Shown piece by piece: positions 20,201 through 25,278 of a DNA stretch of 64,000 nt. Origin of the DNA: DAOUJH01 sp965116555. Its GTDB lineage: Bacteria; Chloroflexota; Dehalococcoidia; Lucifugimonadales; QGNO01. The DNA lies in NCBI GenBank assembly GCA_965116555.1, contig OZ220698.1, forward strand, positions 2,309,082-2,373,081, written 5' to 3'. The position numbers and the translations under genes were made by a program. Under the pieces are notes generated by a model. The model did no database searches, was not told the origin of the DNA, and saw only the letters and a program-made list of their open reading frames with translations. Numbering within the stretch: position 1 is the first letter of the stretch; each line of letters starts with the position of its first letter.

Positions 20201-20825
20201 GGAGTGGCCCGCCGTTTCCGGTCGGCAGCCTCTGGCGGGCGTCAGCGCCTTCGGCCTCTCCGGTTCCAACGCCCATGTCCTCATCGAGGGCTACGGCCCG
20301 CCGGACAACGGGACGTTCTGGCCGTCCGGTCAGCCGGTGCCCGTGGAGGCATCGCAGGCGACGCCGGACGTGGCAGAGCAGGGGATTCCCGTCAGGCTTC
20401 TGCCGCTGTCCGGCAGATCGCCCGAAGCGCTCCGCGACCTGGCCGGGTTGTACCTGTCATGGCTGGACGAACGAGCCGGTGAGCTGGCCTCGGAAGACAC
20501 TGCCGCGCCGCTTCTGGCCGACATGGCTTGGACAGCCAGCATGGGGCGCAGCCACTTCGAGCACCGGGCCGCGCTGGTCTTCCGCGATGCAACGGAACTG
20601 AGGGCCGGACTGGAGGCGTTGGCCGAGGAGTCCGACCCGCCGCGCTCCGACGAAGACTCCGGTAGGAGCGGTTCGCGAACCGCCCTCGAGGCCGCCGCAG
20701 CCGCCTACGAGGCCGGAGAACAGGTCTCGTTCGCGGAGCTTTTCGCCGGAGAGGAGCGCCGCCGCATCGCCATTCCGGGCTATCCGTTCCAGCGTCGGAG
20801 CTTCTGGATTCAGACGCGCAAATGA
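11205..20825 (+). CDS. Type I polyketide synthase, fully reducing module with C-methylation plus AT-less second KS
   Basis: A 3206-residue modular PKS. ATG 11205 is chosen because AGAGGAAAG lies just upstream and the KS starts 22 residues in. Domains: KS1 (about 22-450, Cys196, EAHGTGT, KTNLGH); AT (about 585-880, Ser679 in GHSVG, WGFHS at 782-786, malonyl-like); DH (from about 963, His994 in HRVFGRLVAP, Asp1167); C-methyltransferase (EIGAGTG, 1498-1504); structural KR half (about 1679-1880); ER (about 1910-2215, GGVG at 2045-2048); KR (GGLGGIG, 2235-2241; Ser2363; LSD motif; His2376 where Tyr is usual); ACP (Ser2539 in MDSL); KS2 (about 2610-3030, Cys2775). KS2 is followed by a KS-AT linker that jumps directly to a post-AT linker (AAYEAG...GYPFQRRSFW) and the stop. 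There is no loading module, TE or second ACP. Probable product: a reduced, methyl-branched acyl chain, perhaps a lipid. The product is inference. Confidence 0.93.
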   Translation: MTARNPSAKTVNGNRNGDPAGEPIAIIGMACRFPGANDLDSFWRLLMEGKNSVTEGDPGSGVGRMGDLFGDRQVQNQACRFGAFVDDLDQFDAAFFRISPVEAEFLDPQQRMMLEMSWLALEDAGIDPARLRGSRTGVYTGISNDEYRMLVVDSSKPAEAAGSLYALSGTNLNGTSGRVSFVLGLMGPAKAIDAACASSLVSVHDAVADLQQGKADLAIAGGVQAILNGRIYELRADSMMLSPDGQCKAFDASANGYVRGEGCGVVVLKRLSEAEADGDRIWAVIRGSAVNHGGTGVGLTVPNAPGLEQVMEAALSDAGVDPSEIDYIEAHGTGTAVGDPIELNAMSAVYGPSRKADDPLLIGSVKTNLGHLESAAGVAGLIKAALTVKQGLIPKHLHFQNPNPAFDWDRWPLQVTTDTMEWPDRGKRPRLAGVNSFGISGTNAHIVVEEYVQDGDSNGLNPPALGPAQSVEVALPDALANLPLPRDGLSPRDTRFLPLSGKSESALRELAQRYMTWLDAEAPKLASAGVPFPAILSDMAWTAAVGRSHFDHRAGVVFRDEKSLREGLSALAETGADRASQRATKVAFVYTGQGSQWIGMGRALYESEPVARAVLDRCEKVIQEVRGTSLLDLMFGREGAAGELGDTAWEQPALYALQCALTALWSSLGILPSVVMGHSVGELAAAQAAGVFSLEDGMRFAAARGTLLSATERGGMAAVFAPASKVAAAVEKVNAESSSVGLSISGDNGVQQVVSGPVPDIEAISNLFESEGIRAIRLNTSWGFHSALLDPALDGLEGALDGVAIRHPSITLISNLTGRPVEPSMAMDGSYWRQHARQPVAFAGGVRAMAQLGVDLVIEMGPHSVLGPMAMQAWPESSPQGGATESPVVIASLRRPPRDGSTPDPESSFIDAVAEAYEAGLEISFQGLFAGEDRRRISLPGYPFQRERYWLQASRQRRTGAGHPLLGDRHESARGEITFETEVFPSDPAWLMDHRVFGRLVAPGALSGSMAATASLVVGNSPVVLDDVQLHSPLVFLEQDSEDGAGNAGRKMQALLDDSEEAQSRLLQVFSRGTEKGWTMHLEGRVVSDAALQDAGQRVDLESLKARLSPADVAAYYRAKAATSIDLGPSFRTLGTVWFGPGEALGEVRLPESVGRNDLDVHPLVLDGCFQVVGMARNMTGSPDEPTYLPFGWERLWLTGPLPDSVVCHVQMSESNRTPDPDSDEYPEVLSGEIRIYNPDGVLIGGLSGYTVKRATESALLAAVEGAEGVNDLLYEVVWRDRALESGLVPADFFPAPSAVAAQTELFSDYLTGAGVDPQNRNALLADLERWSHAYALLTLENLGWRRNMGETVDPDELMQSLDVLPEHKRLFRRLLEMLARSGVLEETEEGFAVVVGPGDPLPETYPNDPVGFDAEMIEKYPHGLTEIGLFRRSAAALVDVLRGKQDPLTLLFSSGEPTAADLYLKAPVARAANRLLADAVRELLARLPEQRRLRVLEIGAGTGSATAYVLPELPKGRFDYTYTDISAGFFAEAEERFGNEGIEYRPLDIEKDPVGQGYDAHGYDLIIASNVLHATQYLEETLDHCRDLLAPSGQLVALENLRGLGWMDLTFGQLDGWWRFADAYRPHHALATPAIWRQALADAGFHDPQVLGVDDSIPYESLDKGVIVAQGPAHVVEAPGLWVISGGEVGVAGELAAQLASRNQTVVLANHEGLADGAPAAADQNLLTAAVDTMNRESWRSLLEGMPQDLPFNGVVHLQGLKGHGAQATTGELEDDVRQAGASALALVHALVDTNLTPDKGVWFITRGAQIIERENTGELAGAVLWGLGKVVALEAAHLQPRMLDLDPSAVASLSDLASELLYPDQENHIAYRLDRRWAARLVRAAAGAEESGRIAPPEEPEWVLVPNRDGVFDRPEAKLLPAQPLQPREVRVAVEAAGINFWDVFRSLGFIEEGNLGREMCGYVMAVGSEVSNVSVGDHVVGLGFGAFAPEMVTHGELVAPAPEGIPVSGLATIPSAFVSAALSYQMSGLKPGDRVLIHAAAGGVGLAAIQLAQAAGAEVFATASAPKQAYLRSLGVKHIFDSRQTGFGQEILEATGGKGVHVVLNSLTSEGFIEASLSCLAPAGRFVELARRDILSPEEMAAVRPDVGYSILELDVLKKTEPERVGVVLREVMERVSSGELTPLIHIRWPLAEAGAALSFMRSARHIGKIVLTTQPLVRGQLRSDRSYLVTGGLGGIGCALAEWLADQGAGVIVLNGRRAPDPEAEEAIDTLRKRGVRVEVELADVTDAAAVDAMLERIDANLPPLAGVIHSVGVLSDAALANQTWDTFDTVLRPKIVGAWHLHRATMRRDLDMFILFSSRVGVMGNPGQANHAAANAFLDQLAGHRRALGLPGQAIAWGAWSEIGEAAEQRERIERRRSALGGRWFTPRQGLRALEKLVRQDTTTSVVMSMDWSIFEEAVEVRPSFLEDLLSSGSDERVDDSASSEDLLSRLRSVPAAGPQDVLVSFLQQQVQAVLRLPSTPAPNVGFFDLGMDSLMTVELRNRLNRAFAGEYVASNTVVFDYPNIDSLARHLAGELGQVREVSAAPASPEPIVAETPPQIGSDTDGIAVVGMACRFPGASDLAAFWDLLETGADAVTDGRQDGGSWSGAVGDPAAEDIAYRRGGFLDDIDRFDNRFFRIQPIEARMMDPRQRMLLETSWQALEDAGLDPDRLRGSRTGIYAGVGGSEYRDLIQANDQFHTYLGTTGSVTVGRIAFALGLEGPAMPLDMACASSLAAVHQAVVALQRGEVDMALAGGVNVVLSPPVSRFMMDVGMLSPTGECRPFDASANGYVRGEGCGVVVLKRLSEAEADGDRIWAVIRGSAINQNGASAGLTVPNGPAQERVMEDAVAQAGVSPSDVDYLEAHAVGSQLGDPIELNAVASVYARERDQDRPLLIGSIKSNIGHTEWAAGISAFIKAVLSITKGVIPGVPNLQTLNPNVEWDQMAVRVTSENTEWPAVSGRQPLAGVSAFGLSGSNAHVLIEGYGPPDNGTFWPSGQPVPVEASQATPDVAEQGIPVRLLPLSGRSPEALRDLAGLYLSWLDERAGELASEDTAAPLLADMAWTASMGRSHFEHRAALVFRDATELRAGLEALAEESDPPRSDEDSGRSGSRTALEAAAAAYEAGEQVSFAELFAGEERRRIAIPGYPFQRRSFWIQTRK

Positions 20826-20841
20826 GGTAGCCGCAAAACCT

Positions 20842-20862
20842 CTTCCCCCTTGATGGGGGAAG
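20842..20862. terminator. Hairpin 17 bp after the PKS stop
   Basis: CTTCCCCC (20842-20849) pairs with GGGGGAAG (20855-20862) around a TTGAT loop, an 8-bp stem. No U-run follows, so it may be a dispersed intergenic palindrome and not an intrinsic terminator. Confidence 0.35.
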
Positions 20863-20913
20863 ATTGAGATGGGGATGAAGCCTCCCGCCGTCAGCTCCCA
20901 CGCCCCCTCAAAT

Positions 20914-21018
20914 GTCATTCTGAGCCGAAGGCGAAGAATCCAAAACCTCAGTCCCCAAATCTGGCGTGCCCGAGGCGTACGGCCTTGGATTCTTCGTCGC
21001 TGCGCTCCTCAGAACGAC
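20914..21018. repeat. Long imperfect palindrome (MITE/REP-like) between PKS and kinase genes
   Basis: The left arm (20914-20943, starting GTCATTCTGAG and ending GAAGAATCCAA) is matched by a right arm (20985-21018, starting TTGGATTCTTC and ending CAGAACGAC), enclosing a loop of about 41 bp. Short palindromes beginning GTCATTCTGAG occur as dispersed non-autonomous repeats in many bacterial genomes. There is no coding potential. Copy number in this genome cannot be judged from one window. Confidence 0.6.
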
Positions 21019-21028
21019 AAAAAGCCCG

Positions 21029-22033
21029 TCATTCCAGATCGCTCCGCACCAGCTCCTGCAACCGCGTCTCCGGCCTCGCCCCCATGTGGCTGATCACCTC
21101 GGCGGCGGCTATGGCCCCTATCCGACCGCAGGCGGGCAGGTCGTAGCCGTGGGTCACGCCGTAGAGGAAGCCGGCGGCGTACAGGTCGCCCGCCCCGGTG
21201 GCGTCCACGACCCGCTCCACCGGCACGATGTCGACGTTGTGGGTCTCCTCGCCCGCAACTATTATCGACCCCTTTTCGCTGCGGGTTACCGCGGCCAGAG
21301 GGCAGTCGCGTCGTATCCTCCCCACGGCCTCTTCGACGTTCGATGCCTGGTACAGGGAGATTAACTCCTCCTCGTTGGCAAAGAGAATGTCCACGTGCTT
21401 CAGGATCAGCTCCCGGAACGACTCGCGGTGGCGGTCTACGCAGAACGGGTCGGAGAGGGTCAACGCCACTCGCCGCCCGGCGTCGCGGGCCAGGCGCGCC
21501 GCCAGCGCCATTGCCTCCATCGCCTCGGGGGCGTCCCACAGGTAGCCCTCCAGGTAGGTGATGGAGTGTCTGCGAATGGTGTCGGCGTCGATGTCCTCAG
21601 GCCCCAGCTCCGCGCTCGCCCCCAGGTAGGTCGCCATGGAGCGCTGGCCGTCAGGCGTGACGACGATCAGACAGCGGGCCGTTGGCGAACCGGAGACAGC
21701 CGGCGAGCTGCCAAAGTCGATTCCCAGGGAAGCCAGGTCGCGGCTGAAGATGTTGCCAAGCTCGTCGTTGCGCACCTTGCCGATGTAGGAGCCTGTGCCC
21801 CCCAGCGAGGCCAAGCCGGCCATGGTGTTGCCCACGGAGCCGCCGGATATCGCCACGGTGGACTCCATAGCATCGTATATGGACGCGCCCTGGTCGGCGT
21901 CCACCAGGACCATAGCGCCCTTTATCATGTTGTGAGCTGCCAGGAACTCCTCGTCGGCGTAGGTCAGAATGTCCACCATCGCGTTGCCAATGCCGACCAC
22001 GTCCTTCAGGCCGCTATCTTCTCTGTTTATAAT
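21029..22033 (-). CDS. PfkB-family kinase (adenosine kinase-like)
   Basis: A ribokinase/PfkB-fold kinase that phosphorylates a sugar or nucleoside with ATP. Visible are the N-terminal VVGIGNAMVDIL, the GGSVGNTMAGLASLG signature and the C-terminal catalytic DATGAGDLYAAGFLYG with the active-site Asp. The overall pattern resembles adenosine kinase-like sugar kinases. The start is unclear: no ATG is well placed. AAGGAG (22037-22042) precedes ATT 22033, giving 334 residues and a family-like N-terminus; GTG 22000 is the first standard codon near the domain, and an ATG at 22174 would add a non-homologous leader. It lies downstream of the peroxiredoxin gene on the same strand. The substrate is not determined. 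Confidence 0.85.
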   Translation of the reverse strand: MINREDSGLKDVVGIGNAMVDILTYADEEFLAAHNMIKGAMVLVDADQGASIYDAMESTVAISGGSVGNTMAGLASLGGTGSYIGKVRNDELGNIFSRDLASLGIDFGSSPAVSGSPTARCLIVVTPDGQRSMATYLGASAELGPEDIDADTIRRHSITYLEGYLWDAPEAMEAMALAARLARDAGRRVALTLSDPFCVDRHRESFRELILKHVDILFANEEELISLYQASNVEEAVGRIRRDCPLAAVTRSEKGSIIVAGEETHNVDIVPVERVVDATGAGDLYAAGFLYGVTHGYDLPACGRIGAIAAAEVISHMGARPETRLQELVRSDLE

Positions 22034-22140
22034 CTCTCTCCTTGCTGGGCCAACCCCACCAATGTATACAGTAGACAGAACCGTCTTCGAATTGTGGTTG
22101 GAGATTTCTAAGACTACCTGCAGGCGCAGGCGCCCGTTGC

Positions 22141-22599
22141 CTAACGGGTGGCGCCCACCGTCTGCAACGCCCAACGCCAGTGGCTGGATATGGACAGTTG
22201 GTTGTGGTGGAAACCCTGGACCAACCCCTCTTCGTCAATGACGTAGGTCACCCGCAAGTTTCCCACACCGGTATCACGCCTGACGTCGAAAAGGCCGCCC
22301 ACACGGCTATCAGAATCACTGGCCAAGGGCAGGTCAATCCTTAAGTACCTGAAGTACTTGGCCAGGCGCCTTAGTCTCCTCTCCTTATCAGTGCTGATGC
22401 CGACCACAACGGTGTTATGGTCCGCCATCTTCCCCTGGGATTTTCCAAATCCCCAGTTCTCGGACATTCAGCCCGGGGTGAAGGCCATCGGGAAGAAAAA
22501 GAGGACAACCTTGGAGCCCCGGAGGTCGGAAAGGATGAACTCCTCGCCGGAGACCAGGGTGATGGTGAAGTCTGGCGCTGCGCTTCCTGTCTCTAACAT
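22141..22599 (-). CDS. Candidate selenocysteine-containing peroxiredoxin (in-frame TGA)
   Basis: Read through one internal TGA (22468-22470), this is a 152-residue AhpE/Bcp-type peroxiredoxin. It has a typical N-terminus (MLETGSAAPDF), the motif PMAFTPG followed by the TGA at codon 44, then ISTD, LPLASDSD and RVTYVIDEEG with the conserved Arg. The family's active site is PxxxTxxC; the TGA sits exactly at the peroxidatic Cys. No other Cys follows, so it would be a one-selenocysteine enzyme reducing peroxides with an external thiol. A SECIS-like hairpin begins 11 nt after the TGA. ATG 22599 is the best family match; ATG 22626 is an alternative. Without Sec insertion it gives a 43-residue stub. 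It lies upstream of the kinase gene on the same strand. Alternatives are a nonsense mutation or base-call error. Confidence 0.75.
22420..22465 (-). promoter_or_regulatory. SECIS-like stem-loop downstream of the in-frame TGA
   Basis: In RNA sense, 11 nt after the TGA, the arms CUGGG-(G)-AUUU and AAAUCCCAG (22435-22456) form a 9-bp hairpin with one bulged G and a GGA loop. An outer 5-bp helix, GUCCG (22461-22465) with CGGAC (22420-22424), closes it. The 11-nt spacing, single bulge and G-starting apical loop match the layout of the E. coli fdhF SECIS; the bulge here is G, whereas fdhF has U. Confidence 0.65.
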
Positions 22600-22740
22600 G
22601 AGTCCAAAACCAAGAAGTACGGGCATTTTTACCCACACGGGATCACCGGCGACCGCTCAGTGGGTTGAGCAATCGGTTCCCGATCCACAGTGAACTATAG
22701 CACGAACGCATTCCAATCCGCTACCGGGATGCGAAGGGAG

Positions 22741-22777
22741 TGGACGGCGTGGGACAACTGTAGATGGCGGAGGGAGT
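22741..22777. repeat. Direct repeat, left copy (tRNA-Ser 3'-end duplicate)
   Basis: These 37 bases repeat 25163-25198 with one substitution and one 1-base indel. The final 13 bases duplicate the 3' end of the tRNA-Ser gene (CCA and acceptor arm). With the right copy it brackets the secreted repeat-protein gene, like an attachment-site pair. Confidence 0.7.
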
Positions 22778-22861
22778 TCCCCGATGTTGACCCATGGAAC
22801 TCTCAGTCACTATAGCGGAAGAGTGAATAGGCCGCAGTTCGACCGGCGCAATTCCGGTTAT

Positions 22862-24973
22862 CTAGTTGGAGGGGCAGGTGATCTCCTTGATGTAGATGCT
22901 GTATGTCCCCGTCGAACCCTGTCCTTCCACCCCAATCACGTAGTCGCCGGCCCCGCCTGTCTTCACGCGCACCTTGATCAGCGAGTTGTTGCCCGGGCCG
23001 CTGTCATCGTCACAGTAGTAGTTGCAAATGAGCTTGTAGTCGCTGGGTTGGTCTGACGGGCTCACCATGTTGCATATCTTGTCGGCCCGGTTCAGGAGCT
23101 CGAAGTTGGACGGGTTGATGTAGGTCATGTCGTAGTACGCTACATCTCGCTCGTTAGCAGGGATGCCGACGTACGCGAGCGTGTTCGGGTCATAGAAGTC
23201 CCTGTGGTAGTAGTCGTAGAAATTCATCACCTTGAGTTTCGGGTCATTCAACGTGCCACCATCGTGCGCCGAATCTGAATGATCACCCCTTACCTGGATG
23301 GAGTAGCACTTGCCCGCTTCCAGTCCCGCGACAAACCAGTCACTGTCTCCGGAATCCTCGATGTTGCCCGTCATGGCTTCGTCGTCGTCAATTTCTATGC
23401 GTCCGCTATTCCATTGGCTGGTGAATTCCCCGAACGCCTGCTCCGACGTGATTTCAGACGCCTTGACCGTGTAGGTGCCCGTGTTGCTCCCATCGGCAAC
23501 CACCTTGACCAGGTAGGTGTCGGTCGCCGTAACGTTGAACTCGGACCGCGCCCCCAGGTCCGGCCCCCCTGCTTTATTGACGACGTTGTTGGCGGTGGTG
23601 TCGGACGGAGTCGCTTCCCCAAACCCGTTCAGGCGCTCGAAGGCGGTTCCGACGGTGCTGTCCAACTTCCGTACCTGGAGTTCAAGCTCTCCTTCGTACG
23701 TGCCGCCAAGCGCGTGGTCTCGAGGGCCTTTGCCCAGAACATCGATCCTGTAGCGCTTCCCCGTTTCAAGATTGATTTTGAATGCGTCAGTGTCGCTGGT
23801 GGCGCCCAGGTTGCCCGTCGCTCCGCCGTCTCCGACGATCACCCAGCCGGTTGTCGTGTTGTCCGCGGGAAAGTCCTGGCCTGAACCCTCAGAGACGCTC
23901 GCACTTGGCCCCTGTTGCTGGAGCAGTTGATAGGTCGGGGTTTCGGTGGGCGGGTTTATGACCGTGAGTGTTCCGACGCTCACCGTCGCGGCACTGGTCA
24001 GACTCTCCGAGTACCCGTCGTCGTCGGTAAAGCTGACTTTCACCTTAATCGTCTTCTCATTATCGTCGTCGGTGAGGGTATAGGTCTGTCCTGTGGCTCC
24101 GGAGATGTTCGTATCCGAAGAACCGTCAGTACGTATCCATTGGTACGTGTAGGTCACGCCGGTCAAACCGTTGGCATCACTGATCCCGGAGGTGTTCGCG
24201 CTCAGCGTCTCACCTATATAGACTGCCCCAACGATTATCGGCAGGCCGGTGGGCGACTCATTGGCCGGCCTGGCCACGCTCCCCGTGGCGGCGCTGGTCA
24301 GAGTCGCCGAATACCCGTCGTCGTCGGTGAAGCTGACTTTCACCTTAATGGTCTTGCCCTGGTCGTCGTCGGTCAGCGTGTACGTCTGCCCGGTGGCGCC
24401 CGAGATGTTCGAGTCGGAGGAACCGTCATTGCGAATCCATTGGTAGGCGTAACTCACTCCCGTCAGCCCATTCGCGTCGCTGATCCCGGAGGTGTCCGCG
24501 CTCAGCGTCTCCCCCACCTGCTCTGTGCCCGTGATCGTTGGCAGGCCTGTGGGCGTCTCGTCGGCCGGCGTGGGATCCGCCAGGGTGGTTGCTTTGGCGA
24601 CTTTGGACCAACTGCTCAGCCCGTGGGCGTTGCGGGCCTTCACGCGGTAGATGTACCTCGTCTCCGCCGCCACACTCGTGTCCGTGTAGCTCGTGCCCGA
24701 GTTGGCAGTGTCGTCCTCTATGGTCTCAAATTCGTGGCGAGCGTGGATCGCGGGGGTACGCCTGAGCACCTGGTACCCCGTGATGCTGGAGTCTCCGGGG
24801 TCTGTCCACGTGATGGTGACTGAGTCGTGCGCGACGGAATCGACCGTAGGACGGGAAGGCGTCGCCGGAACATCGGCTTGCTGTGCCAGAGCCGACTGCG
24901 CTCCGGCCAGCATCAGCGTCACCCCAAGCGCAATCACAGCTACGATAAGGTCGAATCTCTTTAGAACGCTCAT
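22862..24973 (-). CDS. Secreted protein with fibronectin III, Ig-like repeats and pre-peptidase-type domains
   Basis: A 703-residue exported protein with an N-terminal signal peptide (LIVAVIALGVTLMLAGAQ, ending near ALAQQA). A fibronectin type III domain follows (about 36-135; SRPTVDSVAHDSVTITW, YIYRVKARNAHG). Then come two Ig-like repeats of about 90 residues, with LPTITGTEQVGETLSADTSG and LPIIVGAVYIGETLSANTSG as repeat starts and YQWIR...GQTYTLTDDD inside each. The C-terminal half has two or three pre-peptidase-like beta domains (RYRIDVLGKG, CYSIQVRGDH, GTYSIYIKEI) and several Cys. No catalytic residues are evident; a surface or adhesion role is inference. The gene is flanked by the direct repeats at 22741 and 25163, hinting at acquisition as cargo. 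Confidence 0.85.
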   Translation of the reverse strand: MSVLKRFDLIVAVIALGVTLMLAGAQSALAQQADVPATPSRPTVDSVAHDSVTITWTDPGDSSITGYQVLRRTPAIHARHEFETIEDDTANSGTSYTDTSVAAETRYIYRVKARNAHGLSSWSKVAKATTLADPTPADETPTGLPTITGTEQVGETLSADTSGISDANGLTGVSYAYQWIRNDGSSDSNISGATGQTYTLTDDDQGKTIKVKVSFTDDDGYSATLTSAATGSVARPANESPTGLPIIVGAVYIGETLSANTSGISDANGLTGVTYTYQWIRTDGSSDTNISGATGQTYTLTDDDNEKTIKVKVSFTDDDGYSESLTSAATVSVGTLTVINPPTETPTYQLLQQQGPSASVSEGSGQDFPADNTTTGWVIVGDGGATGNLGATSDTDAFKINLETGKRYRIDVLGKGPRDHALGGTYEGELELQVRKLDSTVGTAFERLNGFGEATPSDTTANNVVNKAGGPDLGARSEFNVTATDTYLVKVVADGSNTGTYTVKASEITSEQAFGEFTSQWNSGRIEIDDDEAMTGNIEDSGDSDWFVAGLEAGKCYSIQVRGDHSDSAHDGGTLNDPKLKVMNFYDYYHRDFYDPNTLAYVGIPANERDVAYYDMTYINPSNFELLNRADKICNMVSPSDQPSDYKLICNYYCDDDSGPGNNSLIKVRVKTGGAGDYVIGVEGQGSTGTYSIYIKEITCPSN

Positions 24974-25162
24974 TTCAGCATCACGCTGTTTCAGATTTCC
25001 CCGGCAGTCGTCGGCATAGGCCTACGGTCGAAGTCTCGATTGTCGACAGTCACCAATTGTACAGAACACGTGTAATCTACCCGTTAAGAATCGGGCGATT
25101 TTTCACCAATTGCTGTGAAGTTTGTATAAAGAGAAAGAGATTGCGTTCGTTAGACTGCTGTG

Positions 25163-25198
25163 TGGACGGCGCGGGACAACTGTAGTGGCGGAGGGAGT
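25163..25198. repeat. Direct repeat, right copy, overlapping tRNA-Ser 3' end
   Basis: This is the partner of 22741-22777. It includes the last 13 bases of the intact tRNA-Ser gene plus 23 bases of flank. Confidence 0.7.
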
Positions 25199-25275
25199 GG
25201 GATTCGAACCCACGAAACCCTTTCGAGTTTACCTGTTTTCAAGACAGGCGCCTTAAACCGCTCGGCCATCCCTCC
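25186..25275 (-). tRNA. tRNA-Ser(UGA)
   Basis: A 90-nt tRNA with CCA encoded. The acceptor GGAGGGA pairs with TCCCTCC; the anticodon loop is CTTGAAA (anticodon TGA) on a CCTGT/ACAGG stem. It has a long serine-type variable arm and a GGTTCGAATCC T-loop. It reads UCA (and UCN by wobble). It lies 3 bp from the seryl-tRNA synthetase stop codon, same strand. The anticodon is TGA and not TCA, so this is not the selenocysteine tRNA. Confidence 0.95.
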
Positions 25276-25278
25276 AAA

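Noticed and set aside
22468..22470. TGA as a simple stop creating a pseudogene
   Set aside because: Not fully excluded, but the downstream frame is clean, the TGA replaces exactly the catalytic Cys codon, and a SECIS-like hairpin follows at the expected distance. Decay would not be expected to give all three.
25186..25275. Possible tRNA-Sec (selC)
   Set aside because: The long variable arm is suggestive, but the anticodon is TGA (serine), not TCA, and the gene adjoins serS. No tRNA-Sec was found in the window.
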